A stretch of DNA of 64,000 nucleotides, from positions 1,302,001 to 1,366,000 of the forward strand of contig JAJQJQ010000050.1 in the NCBI GenBank assembly GCA_028622995.1, written 5' to 3'. Below, in pieces: positions 26,382-39,846 of this stretch. Positions within the stretch are counted from its first letter, which is position 1. Every line of letters begins with the position of its first letter. The notes under the pieces are model-generated. The model made no database searches. It saw nothing but the letters and a program-made list of their open reading frames with translations, and was not told the origin of the DNA. The position numbers and the translations under genes were made by a program. Origin of the DNA: Panagrolaimus kolymaensis (taxonomy: Eukaryota > Nematoda > Chromadorea > Rhabditida > Panagrolaimidae).

Positions 26382-27829
26382 TTAATGCCGGCGGTGGTGA
26401 TCGTCTCTATCTCGACGACTATCGCTTCGATGGGCACTTGATTGGTGGCGATCTCTTCGATCAGTGGAGTCATATTCTTTTTTAATATGCTTATTGGAAG
26501 AGGAGGATTTTTCTCTGCATTCATCATCGCGAATTCTTCTTCGCTTGGTTTTTCTTTCATTTTCATCATCACTGTGTGAGTCAGAATGCTTTCGGCGACA
26601 GCTGCTTTTTTCAGGGGAATCTCGTCGGCTTCGCTGCTTTTTTCGATCTTCCTCAGTCGAAGGTGAGCGGCGTTTATGCTTTCTTTCAGTGGTGTGCCGA
26701 GAACTTTTAGACGACGATGCTTTTCGTTTTGAAATTTTTGCATTATCGTCGCTGTCACTATCGTCGCTGGAACTTGAAGAAGATCTGGATCGTTTCTTAG
26801 AAGATTTTTTTGCTGCAATTTTAGCAGCTTTTTTAGCTTCTTTATCTGCCTTAAGTTTAGCTTCTTGGGATTTATATTCTTTTGATTCTTTTCCAAAAAC
26901 TTTAGCTAAAATTGCTTTTCTTCGTGAAGGCTTAATTCCTTTTAAAAATGCTTCCATTCCATCGCCTGCTTCTTTTTTCTCTTCACCCAAAGTCTAAAAA
27001 ATTATTTTGATTAGAACTAAATCAAAATAATTTAAGTTATTTACTTACTTTTAAAACATCATCACACCGAATATTATACAAAACATTTTTCTTGAAATTA
27101 AATCCATGATCTTCTTTCATATCCGCAAGCAATTGGACTTGATTGGTTGGAACTATTTTAACTTCTTCATATTCACCTTCAGATTCACTTGTATCTCCAT
27201 CGGCTGCTACTTTTTTGGGTTTTTTATTGCTGTCTTCTCTTTCAGCTCGAAATTCTTTTAATAAATCAGAGGGATTATTTGCGTCTAAAAAAATAAAGGA
27301 ATTAGAAAGTTCAAAAGTTTTTTTGATTAAAAAAAGCTTAAAAAATGTGAAATTTCCAAGAGAAAAACTTACATCCTGGGTTTTCAGCATTTCCACTCAT
27401 ATTATACAAAGGGCATTCATTATCTGTATTTAAATGGCCCCAAGTGTGGCATTTCACGCATCGAACATTTCTAACTTGAATACTAAAAGGTTGATCTTGA
27501 ATTGCATCGTTGCCTTTGGCCCATTCTTCTCGAGGCGCATTATATTTTCGCTGCCATTCAAATTTGGGTTCTTCTTTAGGCTCTTCTTTCTTGGTCATAC
27601 CCGTTGGAGCATCATACATAAAAGACAACCCAAGTTTAGCCTTTTCATCTCCTAATAAAGCTTTATTATTCATTATTTCTTGCTCCTTTTCATATTGAAC
27701 TCTCATTTCTTCCTCCTTCGTTTCATGCAACTTCTTCTTTTCTTTAGCTTCCCAAACTTTTTTTAAATTCCACCAAGCTGAAGGATGAAAATCCTTTTTG
27801 GACATAAAATTTTGAAATCCCTTCCCCAT
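26382..27829 (-). CDS. cir-1: CIR1 homologue (CBF1-interacting corepressor / splicing factor)
   Basis: Nuclear protein linked to RBPJ/CBF1 corepression and to spliceosome assembly. Three exons (27829-27373, 27284-27049, 26993-26382) give 434 aa. The N-terminus [16 protein letters not shown] and the [16 protein letters not shown] and IRDQPF-like ([15 protein letters not shown]) blocks follow the CIR N-terminal domain. A CCHC knuckle uses Cys124, Cys127, His132 and Cys139. [10 protein letters not shown] block follows, then a long Lys/Arg/Ser/Asp-rich tail with RS- and RD-like runs ending DDHHRRH. The length is similar to vertebrate CIR1. It converges with the astacin-like gene 289 bp away. Confidence 0.93.
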
Positions 27830-29726
27830 GATTGATTACTATGGCAATTTCTCAAAATAAAAATTGAGATGGACAAAGCTAAAAATTAAATAAAAATTCG
27901 AATATAAAGCAACAAAAATAATTTAGCTAAATAAATAATTGGCGCACGTGGATAACGATTTTCAAAGAATAAAAGTATTTTTAATTAATAATTAGTTAAG
28001 CAAAATAAAATTAAGAAGAGTCCGATTTCAAAAATTTAAAGAAAATATTCTATAACTTATGAAATTTCGCAAGAATAAATCATTCAATATTATTTTTTGA
28101 TATATGCAAACAGACATTTCGCCAACAATGCACAGTTTGAAGATTTTTGAAGTGAATGATTGAGTATTTTGTAAGGGAATAATAAAAAAAATATCTTTAA
28201 GGGAGATGTATATGAACAGACTTCTAGAATCTAGATATTATTTAAGTTATTGAGAAAACAAAACTTCACAAAACAAATGTATTTTCTCAAACAAAGATTT
28301 AAACCATGGATTTATAAATGAATTTTGATTTTTAGAACCATTGTTTCTTCACCAGCGATACAAAAAAATCCAAGTAAATAACAAATATGAAAACAAATTT
28401 AAAACAAAAAAATATAAGAAGACTGAAAAAATTTTTGTGGCAACTTAAACTATTATTTGAAATGAATTTGATTAAGTTTTTGTGGAAGCTGTCATCCTTT
28501 TCGAAAGAAGAAGAAATGCTGCTATTAAAAATCTGTGTTGATAAATTTGCAAATAAAAGTTTTCAAATAACCAAGAAAAAAATCAATTAAATCAAATTTG
28601 GATTAATCTTGCGGGGAGATTTAATTTATTAGTTCATTGAATTGAAATCTGTTAGCAGCTGACATTTTTTTAATTTTCGCATTGATTTATTTATTGCGTG
28701 TCATTTTTATTTGTCAACGCTGTTTTTTTAGAAACTTGAAATCCGCTGAATATCTCAAACTTTTTAACTTTTTGACTCGATGTTTGCTTTATAAGATTTT
28801 TATTTTTGTGCTTTCTTATTAACTTATTTTTGCCATAAAAATTCAATTTTATCAGTGTTTTAATTAATCAAAAAGTTGTTATTGAAAAAACATATTTTTC
28901 TTTTACTTCTCGTTTTTTTTGACGATTGTTGGCTGACTTGACTCTCTTTGCCATTATTAAAATACCATCATGTCAAACAAATTAATTATATTTATAAAAA
29001 AAAGACCAAAAATTAGGCAATCACTTTTTTGATAGAAAAATATGTATGGTTTTGGTCGATTGGTTGGTTCCGGCCAAAGTTGTTATGTTCAATGAAATTG
29101 AAGGTTTCGTGGTTGTTCTAAATGCATTATACCCATATTTTTTCTTACTGTAGAGAAGAAAAAAAATGTTCATGAAAGAAAATTTCTTTATCTTCAAAAA
29201 TTATATTTTTCTTTCGTTTCGATATATGGTAAAAAAATGTATTTAGTTTGGTGTTTTAATTTTATTAACGGCAGGCAGGTAGGGTAGGCGGCAAACATCT
29301 CTACGCTTGATTGGCGAAGGTTAATTAATCTGCAACCTTTTTCGGAACCGCAAAAAAATCGTAAATGTAAAAAAAATTTTTTTTTGTGAATAACGTTTTT
29401 TAAAGTTCATTTGTGCGACGCTCAAGAAAAAAAGAAAGAAAGAAGATTTATTTATTGCGCTTTTCAGAATAAAAGGTGTAATTCTTTGAATTAACTGAAA
29501 ATTTTATCCATGTTATTCAATGAATTATCTCATTTTAATCCGGTCTTAAACTAGTTTATTAGTTTTTTTCGAGTTATCACTTCCTTCCTAATTTTCAAAG
29601 TTTCAGAAATCAACAACAGCGAGCGAGATTTTTATTCAAACAATTAAATAGAATTTATTTTATATCCTCTTCTTATTTATCTCCTGGGTTATATATATTT
29701 ATTTCTTAATTTAAATTTATTTTTAA
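27830..29726. other. Intergenic region, one weak small frame
   Basis: Mostly A/T-rich. A 67-codon frame at 28387-28590 (plus) is Lys/Leu-rich with no domain, and I do not call it a gene. No RNA gene seen. Confidence 0.55.
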
Positions 29727-30492
29727 ATGTCTTCACAAGGCTGTAAAATTTGTGGAGCTTCAGGAACCACGAAATATCATAATGTAATTTGTTGTGAAAG
29801 CTGTAAAGCATTTTTTCGACGAACTCATTTAAAGGTAAATTTCTTTTTTGTTTGAATTTCTTACATCAATTTTTATTAATAAAGCTTTTTGATTATTTTT
29901 TAATTCTTAAAATAAAATCGAGTTCCTGGTTACTTGTTGCATGTCAAAAAATTTTCTGATAAAAACCAGATTTGAAAATTATAGTATTATTTAGGCGAAG
30001 ATACTTCCGTGTTAGTTAGTTTATTTCATGTCAAAATTTTTGAAATAAACTAGCTTTTCAAAAAAATATATTTATAATTTTTAGGATGAAAACCTTCGAT
30101 GCCCATTTTCTGGTAACTGTGAAATCGAGTTACAAAGTAGAAAACTATGTCGGGCGTGTCGATTGCAAAAATGTTATTCGGTAAATAATTTTTTGGCCAA
30201 TTAATTTCATTTGATAAATCATATTTTTTTCTAGGAAGGAATGGATAAAAAGAAAATACCCGAATCAAAGAAAAAGATAAATGTTTGTGATGCGTTGGGT
30301 CAACCAATGCCGTTGCCATTAAAACTAAGCTCATCCCATGAATGTTTGGAATGCCACCAGAAATCCAAATTGATGACGCCAAATCCAGAGCCTCTACAAT
30401 TATTACAGTATCCTTTGGAGTATCAAATACTTTTAAATCAACTTGCTCAATTTTATTTGCAATTATTATTAAAACATGAATTACAAAAATAA
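29727..30492 (+). CDS. Nuclear-receptor DNA-binding-domain-only protein
   Basis: Three exons (29727-29834, 30085-30180, 30235-30492) give 153 aa. Residues 6-68 form a complete C4 nuclear-receptor DNA-binding domain: first finger CKICG...CCESCKAFFRR with P-box CESCKA, second finger CPFSGNC...CRACRLQKC. The remaining 85 residues are Pro/Leu/Gln-rich with one CLEC pair, and are too short and unlike a ligand-binding domain. The frame closes with a stop and poly-AT follows, so no more exons are evident, although an LBD exon further downstream cannot be excluded. The nematode-type P-box suggests a nematode-expanded NHR. A ligand-independent DNA binder or competitor is inferred. Confidence 0.85.
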
Positions 30493-31193
30493 TTAAAACT
30501 AAATATGTATAAATTATTTTTTCTGTTTCATTTTTAAATTTTAGCTTTAAGATTTTAAAATTAATTTATTTCGTTAAAAAATAGCAGAATTTTTACTTTA
30601 CCATTTTTGCATTTTTTTGCTTATCAAAAATGAAAAAAAATTCATTAAGTAAACTATTTATTTATTTAATTTTTTGATTAATTTTTATAAAATTAAAGCT
30701 TAATTTTTTCAACTTTCCTAAAAAAACCGTAAACATTATTTTATCAAAGAGCAGCCAGCAACAAACATCTTAAATCAATCATATTTTTTTATTATCTATC
30801 TATATTTTGAGTAACAACATTCTTTAACTGATCTTCTTCTTTTTTTGCAAAGAAAACACTAAACACTAATAACGTCAACAAGAAAAAAGGTTAGGTATGA
30901 GGGAAAGGGATTAAACTTCCTAACTAATCACAACCTTTTTCATACGCATTTTTTGTGTTGTTGTTTGAGGGTATTTAAAAGAAAAAATCTGATAACTTTC
31001 TTCTTCCCATAAATAATCAGAAGAAATAAGGCAGTCAGTCATCACTCTAATCATTGTTCCTTTCCTTCCATATTTATTTTTTTTATATGAGAAAGAAGAA
31101 AGGTTGTTGCTTTAAGTTTCACTTCTCTCTCTGTTATTTCTAGCTACTTTTAACCTTTAAAAAATTGCGGTAATAAATAAAATAAAATACAAA
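30493..31193. other. Intergenic region
   Basis: AT-rich, no gene seen. Pyrimidine-rich tracts lie just before the CUB gene. Confidence 0.6.
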
Positions 31194-32581
31194 ATGGCAA
31201 AAACAAATTTTTGTGTTTTTGTTTTTATTTTTGCTTTATTCAAAATTATGGATGGTTTTCCAGTAAAGGAAAATTTCATAAGTATAATTCCAGTAAATTT
31301 GGATGGTAATTGTCCTAAAATAGAATGGATGGGTTTGGATGCTGGTGTTATATATTCTCCAAATTTTCCAGATGATTATATAAATGATGCCAATTGCACA
31401 TATTCGATTACTGTAAGTTTTCGCCAAAAATTCGCATTTTTTCCATCCATGTTTTTTAAAATTATTTTTAGTGTCCGACTGGAACTACAGTAAATATAAT
31501 TTTTGAAGTAATCAAATTAGATTCATGCTGTGATTTTGTTTTCATCTATGAAGGAGCTACGACCAATCCAGAAAATTTAATTGCAAAGTACGAATTTGCA
31601 TTTTTTGCTCAAAACTTTTTTACCGTAATTTTTATTATTTATTTTTTTTGATTTTAGAGTCGGCAGTGAAACCTCTCAATTAAATTATTCTACAACTTCA
31701 TCAAATATTATGACAGTTCAATTTATATCAGATGATATTTTTATTGATCAAGGGTTTTATGCTGTATTTTCAACAACAAACAGTATGTTTTTTAACTTTA
31801 TTTTTCCCATCTCTCATGTCTTTCTTTTTTTTGTCAACATTTCAAACTAGAATCGAAAGATTCTTCTTCTTTTTCTTAACATTAAAAAAACATAAGCGCC
31901 AAAATTGCACTTTCACCTATGTACTGCCAAACCTTTCTTCTTTGTTAATTTTTCCATTATCATTTTGATGACTATCTTCGTCAATAAGCTTTAAAGAATT
32001 TGACAACGACAATTTTCCATTAATCCTTTTTTTCCGTGTCTTTTTCCGTATCATTTTTATTTTAAGCTACTTACAACATATTTCATCAATATGACTTTAT
32101 AATTACCGTAACCATTATTCTTTTTTTAGATTCCCCAGTAGCTCCAATTTCTTCGAATTCTTATCTTGATCCATTTGGAGTCATAGTGTCTCCTAACTTT
32201 CCATCTAATTACCCGCCAGATTCTAATGTAACTTACCTTCTTGGCAATGGAGATGAAGGAACTATCGTGGCTTTACAAATCAATAGTTTTGTCACTGAAG
32301 GTTGTTGTGATGATTTAAAAATTTATAATGGACAAGATAGCTCATCGGGTGTATATCAAAAGTACAGTAACCTAATTTCAAAAATAATTTTATATTTATA
32401 AAATGTTTTTTTCAGACTTTTTGATTCAATTGATTGTGGAACAATGTTTTATTCTTCAACTCCTTACATGTATTTGGTATTTACATCTGATTCCATTAGC
32501 GAAATGGCGGGCTACAGTATCACATATAAAATTGTTGATGCAAATACTATAAGTTCTGTGGCCACAGGTGCCAATGCTTAA
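31194..32581 (+). CDS. Secreted protein with two CUB domains
   Basis: Five exons (31194-31412, 31472-31587, 31658-31782, 32130-32361, 32416-32581) give 285 aa. A signal peptide covers about 1-21. CUB 1 (about 40-153) has GVIYSPNFPDDY, CTYSI, DSCCDFVFIYEG and GFYAVFST. CUB 2 (about 163-275) has GVIVSPNFPSNYP, GCCDDLKIYNG, and LVFTSDSISEMAGY. Both have the double Cys before the F/L-x-I-Y-x-G signature. No protease or other enzyme domain follows, so it is probably an extracellular binding protein. The intron between the two CUB domains (347 bp) is longer than the others. Confidence 0.9.
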
Positions 32582-35567
32582 TTTCCAAAAAAATTTATAT
32601 TTTATATTTTTCATGAGTAAAGGAAAAAACTGGTTATCTATCTTTCATTTATTTCTTTAATTTTTAATTTAATTAAATCAACAAAAAAAATGTATGTAAA
32701 TGCAATGAAAAAAACTTAATCATGCCTGTTTTTTGTTGTTGGTTGTAGTAGGATTGAATAAAAAAGTACGATTAGAAATGTTTTTTAATCGATCGTTGTT
32801 TTCTATGTTTAAATTTAAAAAGTATTAATTTAATTTTCAAACATTTTTGGAATTCTTTATGTTGGATAATTTTTTACTGTCCATTTGCGTCTGTTTTTTT
32901 GGTAATAAAAAAATCTTTTTGTTGGATAATATTTATTTTGATTAATTTTGTAAAAATCTTTTAGTCTAAAAATTTTTGGTTTTAAAGAGAAAAATTATTT
33001 GTCTAAAAAAACAACAACATTGACTTTTTTTAAGTAAAAAAACTTTAACTTTTCAAAACAAAACGTTTAACAGATTTTTTAAGGAAAAAAAGAAGTAATA
33101 CCACTAAAGACTAGCGCTATCTTGCACGAAGGAGGATTACCAAATTTTTGCAAAAAGCAAAGAATAAAAAAAATTGAAATAATGACGTCACATGTTTTGA
33201 GGCTTTACTTCTCATTTTTTCGACGACGATAGTCATCAGTCATAATTTTTTTTGGTGATTAAGACAAAAAACAAAACAAAAAGGAAGGTGCTCTTCTTTT
33301 TTTATTCTTTTAAAATTTCTTTAAAAGTTTTGAGAAGCAATCTTTTTTTTTGCAGCAGCAATATTTCGCTCATTTTTTTTTTGCCTTTTTTTCTCTCTGA
33401 AACGTTTTTTATTCTGAATCATTCATTGTTTTTACTTTTTTCTTTCTTTTTGTTTTTCAAATAAAAAATAGAAAATTTTTTCAACTTCCTTTTATGTTTA
33501 CTTTTTTTTTCTTCCTTCAAACAATGATGAAAAGCAACACACCGGCAGCAGCAACTTTTTTTTCATCATTTCTCTTATTTCAGAAATTTTTTCCATCAGC
33601 CAAATAGAAATAAAAAAATGGAAGAAACCAGTATCATTGATTACATATTTATTATATATATTTATTTTCTTGATAAATTTCCGCATTTTTTAAAAAAATT
33701 TGTTCTTTGTCGTCGTCGCTTCGATTAACACTTTTTTAAATTCTTTCCTTTTTTGTTTGTTAAATAATTAGAATTATCGTTAGCTTTTCGCGCCTCGAGA
33801 AAGAAAAAAAATTGTCAATCAAAATCAAAATCAATGAGTGAAAAATATTTTTCACGAATAAACTCTTAATAAAATTTTTCTATTGTTTTTTACCACCCAA
33901 TTTTTAGTGGCGCGAAAGAAAAGAAAAAAAAATTAAGCGCAATACTTACCTTTTTTTCACTTTTTTGTTTCTCTCTCCATCAATTTTTTATTTTATTTTT
34001 ATAAATTGAAATAAGTAAAAAATAATGACCAACACAAATCTTTCTTTCTCTTTCCTCACATTTTTTTTTTACTATCGACTGACCGACGACGACCTTTTGT
34101 TGTTAGACCTCAATTTTTTCTCTAATTCACTTACTAACAGCTTTTAGCACCCATTCATACCAAGGTGGATGGATGAATGATGGTGACGACGACAATTGCT
34201 TCTTGCTCGCTCGCTCATCGCTATTTTGCAATCACTTATTTCTTTCTTTTATTTTAAAATTTTTTTTAACGCCGCACATATTAACTCTTTTTTTCTTGAT
34301 TTTTTTTTGACGGACAGCCGCCTGCAAACAAAAGAATTGTGGTATTTAGAATTAGTGAGTTAGTAAGTCAGCCGTTCACAACCACCAAATAATTAACGCG
34401 TTAGTCTTCGTCGTCGTCCGGCGATGATGGTGGTGGTTGAAAAAAGAAGAATACAGATTGTTGTTGTGATCAGACGAACGAACAACCAAAAGACGCAAGG
34501 TGGTGATCGGGACAAGAAAAAAGTCAAAACTAACTAAGTGAAAATTAAAGAGAGAAAAAGAAAGAATTTTTTTGTTCTCTCTAAAATGAATTGCTCCGAA
34601 ATAACTTTTTTTTCCTTCTTCTTCTTCTTCACATTATTTTTAAAATTTGTTCGACCAGAGCGCAGAAAGAAAAAAAGCAACACGAAAAACTGAGGTTGTT
34701 TTACTAAAAGAAAAAGAACGAAAAAATCCACGAACGACATTTTGTTTTATTTTGGTTGTGCGTGTTTCTACTTTTTTTTTATTTTGTTCGTTTGTCGTCG
34801 GTTTTTTTTCCTTGTCTTCGGGTTCTTTTTTTTTTCTTTGTCGTTGTGTTTGATGCTGCTTGCTTGTTCACCGACACCCCAACAACAAAAACAGTTGATT
34901 TGTCGTTGTTCTGTCGTTGTCTTCTCGTAGTATTATTAGTACTTTGAAATATATATAAAAAATTTTTTTTTGTCGTCGTCGTTGTTCAATCATGTTTCTT
35001 GTTGCTTGTCGTGATGATGTCTTCATCAAAGACAGAAACCTGACGACAAAAAAAAATGCATGCGCGATCATCCCTCACTCCTTTGCTTCTTTTTCCTTTT
35101 TTTATTTTTGATTGATGAAACAAGCCCGACAACAAAAAAAGAAATAAATTGATGGAGAAAAAAAGCGGAGAGAAAAGTTCTTTTTTACTTTATAATTGTT
35201 AAATTTATTTTAATCAATGAAAAACCATAAGTGTTTTTTTTATTTGTTACAAATTGAGCCTTAAATGGATGAACAATAAAGAATATTTTGTTTTGTTGTT
35301 ATTAAACTTGATTTTTTTCTTTCCGATTAATACTTATTTTTTTGTCATAAGTTCCATTCCGCCAGGATTTTTCCATACCTTACCACGAAAATCGGTGCAA
35401 AGCTGATTTTATTTTTCTCATACTTATTTCGTAATTTGCTCACAATTTTTAAAGATTGTGCTAGATATTTTTTATTTATCCGTAGCATTTGCTTATTACT
35501 CTCATTTTATAGATTGTTGGTAATGTTATGATAATATTTTTAAATCTCAAATACATTATTAGTCGAG
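32582..35567. other. Long intergenic region
   Basis: About 3 kb rich in T-runs and pyrimidine tracts, with CGTCGT/GACGAC runs near 34080-34200, 34400 and 34970. Phe/Lys/Arg-rich open frames here look like composition artefacts. Promoter and untranslated exons of the SH2 gene may lie here. Confidence 0.5.
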
Positions 35568-37622
35568 ATGAGTCTTCTTCAAGAAATTCTCGACAAAGTA
35601 AGCTTTACTTTCCATGGATATATATATTTACCCCCAAATTTAGATGTATGTCGAGCCAGAGCTTCTCAATCAACTTGATGAAGAGCAAAAACAAACTTTA
35701 TATATTAAAATGAGAGAAGAACAAATACGTAGATGGAAATTACACGAAGATGAAGCAGAACGAGAAGCACCAAAATTAAGAACTAATAAACTTAAATGGT
35801 TAACAGGAAGGGATGGCGAAATATGGGTTTGGGTTATGGGTGATCATCCAAATGATTCAAGCATAGATAATATAATTGAAAAAGAAGTTAAAAGTAAAGC
35901 AAGAGAAATTGCTGAAACTGAAGCCCTTACTAATTCCCTTATTCATGATGAACCTCCACCTCCGCCTCCACAACAACAATTGTCCACAGATTTAACTGCA
36001 GAACAATATTGGAAGCAACAACTTTCCAAAATGAATCTTTATCATGATATGAAAGAAGGTGGTAGTAATGGGATACAGGTTAGTAAAATGTCTGGCAAAA
36101 AAGGAATATATAAAAGCGAAAAAAAAATTTCAGCAATCAAATTTATCATTATATGATGAAGCAGATAAACCAACAACAACAAATATTCCAATTATTTCTT
36201 ATCAAAATCAAAAACCTTCTCAGCCAACACCAACTTATAAACCTGTTGCCACAGTTACCAATGGCAACGGCAATGGGACATATACTCCACCGCCTCAAAA
36301 TCCTATTAAGAAAACAGCCCCCGTTGTGCCTCCACCAATTCCAAATAGGCCAGCATTTTTACTCAACAATAAAAAATCATCGGCAGCAGCGGAAAATGAA
36401 AAATCTAGAGAAAATTCACCTTCTCTCCCAAATTATAAACGTGAAAATATTAATTCTTCGCACCAAGTTTATCCAGTTCCTATAACTATTCGATCATCAA
36501 CAAATAGTTCGGGTCCAGCTCCATTTCCTTCTGGTGGCGAACATACTATTCCATCTCGATATCAACCTACTTCCGTTCAAAATGTTCCAATAAGGCAAGC
36601 AACAACAACTAATAATAATGATAAAAATGGCGATGATCTTATACGTATGCGTCCATCACAAAATAGAATGGTATTATCGCCTGATGAAGAAATACATAAA
36701 CGTGAATCAGAAATATATGAAAGGTTAATGGAAGAAAGAGATCGGCTTAACCGAGAAGCTGAAGAAGAGGAAGAGCGACGACGGAATGAATTTGAGGAAC
36801 AAGGTTTGTTTGTTTCTAAACTCAAAATTTGCCTTTCTAAATTTGCATATTTTTCTAGAGCGAAAAGCCCATGAAGCTGAAGCAAAAATAAGACTCGTCG
36901 CTCAAAGAGCTCGAGAACAATATGAAAAAAGTCTTCGAACATCAGATTCTCTATTACCTGCGTTGAATGAAGGCAAAATAACTTCCCTCAAAGAGGCTAT
37001 AAAACGATCACGTCCACCAAAACCCGCTAATCGAGAAGCTATAATTCAATGGTTTATAAGCTCCGAATTGCCGAAAGGCACAGGACTTGATCCAAAAACT
37101 AAATATCCTGCTCGATGGTTTCATGGTTCGTTGTTGCATTCTTTCAATTTAAGTTTATTTATAAAAATTCGTTTTTAGGAATAATGTCGAGAGCTGAAAC
37201 AGAAAAACTCTTAACTGATAAACCTCCAGGTTCATTTTTAGTTCGAATATCAGAACGAATTTGGGGTTATGCAATTTCATATGTAATTGGAGATGGAAAT
37301 ATGAAACATTTCTTGGTTGAAGCTATTTCAGATGGATATCAATTTTTGGGAACAAATCAAATTGTTCATAAATCTTTATATGATTTAGTTTTATATCATG
37401 AAGTAAGGTTCTTTTTCATCGTCTGCTTTTTTTTGAAAAATTTAAATCTGTGACATTTTGCAACATTTTTTTTTTCAGACTGCACCAATAACAGCGAAAG
37501 GAAAAGAAATTTTGCGTAACCCAGTGGGCCAAACTTCAGCTATTCCTGATTATTCTGATCTCATAGATACTAGTGATATGTTTAAATTCCCATATAGAGC
37601 AGAAATGATTCGAAGATTTTAA
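35568..37622 (+). CDS. SH2D4-type SH2 adaptor protein
   Basis: Cytoplasmic phosphotyrosine-binding adaptor. Six exons (35568-35597, 35644-36078, 36134-36803, 36859-37125, 37179-37402, 37479-37622) give 589 aa. The N-terminus MSLLQEILDKMYVEPELLNQLDEEQ..LYIKMREEQIRRW matches the SH2D4A/B family. Pro-rich stretches (PPPPPP near 111 and others at 200-280) could bind SH3 domains. A charged coiled coil covers about 340-410. The C-terminal SH2 domain (about 464-560) has WFHG, the phosphotyrosine-binding Arg in GSFLVRISE, and HFLVEAISDGYQF. The tail ends FPYRAEMIRRF. The first ATG sits in a 30-nt exon whose splice to the next keeps the frame. Orthologous to SH2D4 with high confidence. Confidence 0.92.
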
Positions 37623-38412
37623 TGGCAAAAAAAATTTATTCAATGAAACTTCAAAAATTTTGAGGCTTTTTTGAAATGGGTCAAAAAATTTATATATATT
37701 CTTTTTTTTCTGATTATTTTTACCGAGTGTTTTTTGTATTTTATTTTTTATGCAAATAATATTTTTTTGTTTCTTCACAAATGTCCTTCTTTTTTTTTGT
37801 TATTAGATTCTATTTTTCGTTATTAAATCACTTCATATTTAAAAAAAAAAAGCGGTGCAACGGATTGATTTTGATATCTTCTTTTTTTTTATTGTTTGTT
37901 TTTGAGCATTTTTCTTAAAGTAAAAAAACTAAAAAGCTCTATCTACTTTCTTCTTTCGGGTGACCTGACTTCATTGAAAAAAAAATATATTTCTAAATTT
38001 TTATTATTTCTATATTTTTGCTTTTCGTAAAAAAATTTTTGTTCCTTGCTCAACTTATTTTTTCAGTTACTATTTTTTCCTTATTTTTTAATTTTGTATT
38101 TTTTCGAAATTTTTGGATGTCTGTTATTTATTTTTCTTCAATTGTATAGAAATTTTTGTACTAATTATGTTCAAAATGCATAATAATATTTTTTTTGCAA
38201 ATTTGAAGAAAAGAATGCATTGAATAAAGAATTTTAAATTTTTATTGATCCACTCGTTTATTTTTTTAGCCCTTTTTTTTAACACATTTGTATCAAATAA
38301 ATTGCGGTTTATTTTCCGTTCAATATTATTTTTTTAGTTTTTTTTAACTTGCATTTTTGATTCATCTTATCTTCTTTATTGATCATTTTTTTTCGAATCA
38401 GCAACAACAACT
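37623..38412. other. Intergenic region
   Basis: T-rich, no gene seen. Ends in a TTTTTTTTCGAATCAG stretch 11 nt before the riboflavin kinase ATG, which could serve as a trans-splice acceptor. Confidence 0.55.
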
Positions 38413-39107
38413 ATGGCAGCATCAGCATCCTCAAAAATATTATCAGCGGCATTGCCCATATTTCTTCGTGGAAAAGTTGTTCATGGATTTGGTCGAGGTG
38501 GACGAGAACTTAATTGTCCAACGGGTAATTAATCTTCTTCTTTTTTTCATTTCTTTGGCTGCTTTTTTTCCACAATCAAAAACACACAGATCATTTATCA
38601 CTTTTTTTTGCATTGATTTATTTCTCTTTCGTTTTTGTCCAGATTTTTGCAAAAGTAAAAATAAAAATTAATTGCCTTTTTTGCAGCAAATTTGGACGAA
38701 GCTGTAGTAAATTCATTTCCATCTGAAGCTCCAACCGGGGTTTACGTTGGTTTTGCTAAAGTTGATAATGGCGAAGTATTTCCCATGGCCATGAGTGTTG
38801 GATATAATATTCATTATGGAAGTGATCGAAAAACTGTGGAAGTTCATTTATTACATAATTTTATTAATGATTTTTATGGAGCTTTAATTTCTGCTATTGC
38901 AATTAAATATTTGCGACCCATGAAACAATTTAATAGTTTAGGTAACTCTTTTTTGGATTTTGTTTATAACTATCGTATGCCATTTTAGAAGAATTAATTG
39001 AGGCAATTGAACAAGACAAAAACGCTGCGCGTGAACTTTTAAATGATCCAGAACTTTCTAAATTTGCTACACATTCCTTTTTTTCTGAACATTCTGTTAA
39101 ACTTTAA
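38413..39107 (+). CDS. Riboflavin kinase
   Basis: Phosphorylates riboflavin to FMN with ATP, the first step of flavin cofactor synthesis. Three exons (38413-38524, 38687-38941, 38989-39107) give 161 aa, the size of monofunctional animal enzymes. The ATP/Mg site GRGGRELNCPTANL is split by the first intron (PT|AN). GVYVGFAKV follows, then the flavin-binding and catalytic block TVEVHLLHNFINDFYG, whose Glu is the expected general base. An ELIEAIEQDK helix ends the fold. No FAD synthetase domain is fused. The start was chosen because it directly precedes the conserved LRGKVVHGFGRG strand. Confidence 0.95.
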
Positions 39108-39260
39108 AAATTAAATTAAAAAAATATTCTTTTTACAGGTTTTTTATTTTGTTGAAATTTGATTGTTGATTTATTAAAAATAAATAGTATTTTCACTTAA
39201 AAACAAATAATAAATTTTAAAAGAAATTCTTTATCTACATATAAATTATATAAATTTTTT

Positions 39261-39846
39261 TTAATGAATTCGGCACCGAGCTTGAACGGTAACGCATACT
39301 GTATCTCCATTGGCTGCAGTCATAACCATTTGAACTTGATATGGTGCATCATCTTGCAATAAATCAATGACGCCTTGGAATTTCGAGAAATCAATAACCA
39401 AAGTCATGAGTTGATTTCCTTTTGGAACCGGGCATGGAAGACCATATTGGCAGGCATCCAAATTGCTTCTAAAAAAAGCAGCCGATAAAATTTTTTTCTT
39501 AAAGCTACAGTAATATTAATTTTAAAACTTACAACATTCCCAAAGTAGGAAGAGTATGCCAATCACATCCACTCCATCCACCCCAAGACCAAATATTAAT
39601 ATTTAATTTTAAATCAGGATATACTTGTCCATTATTTGTCAAATTTACATGAACATGCAAGGGTTTACCCAAATGAATGGGATATTCAACATTATTTGTT
39701 TCATCGGAAGCAAATAAACCTAAGATGGTAGCTGGAGATGTGCAAGATGGAAACCAATTTAAAGTTGTATCCGTGCCATTTGGAAATTTATCACAACAAT
39801 AAGCCAAACTAAAAAGGGCAATCAAAACGATAATACTTTTTTCCAT
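39261..39846 (-). CDS. ML-domain (MD-2/NPC2-like) secreted lipid-binding protein
   Basis: Two exons (39846-39533, 39468-39261) give 173 aa. The signal peptide MEKSIIVLIALFSLAYC is followed by an all-beta ML-type sequence: Cys-rich start, ASDETNNVEYPIHLGKPLHVHVNLTNNG, WSGCDW, CQYGLPCPVPKGN and a closing VCVTVQARC strand. The Cys and CPVPKG pattern is that of NPC2/MD-2-related proteins, which bind sterols or other lipids outside the cell or in lysosomes. An in-frame ATG at 39882 lies 12 codons upstream, but the 39846 start gives a clean signal peptide. Convergent with riboflavin kinase, 153 bp apart. Confidence 0.9.
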
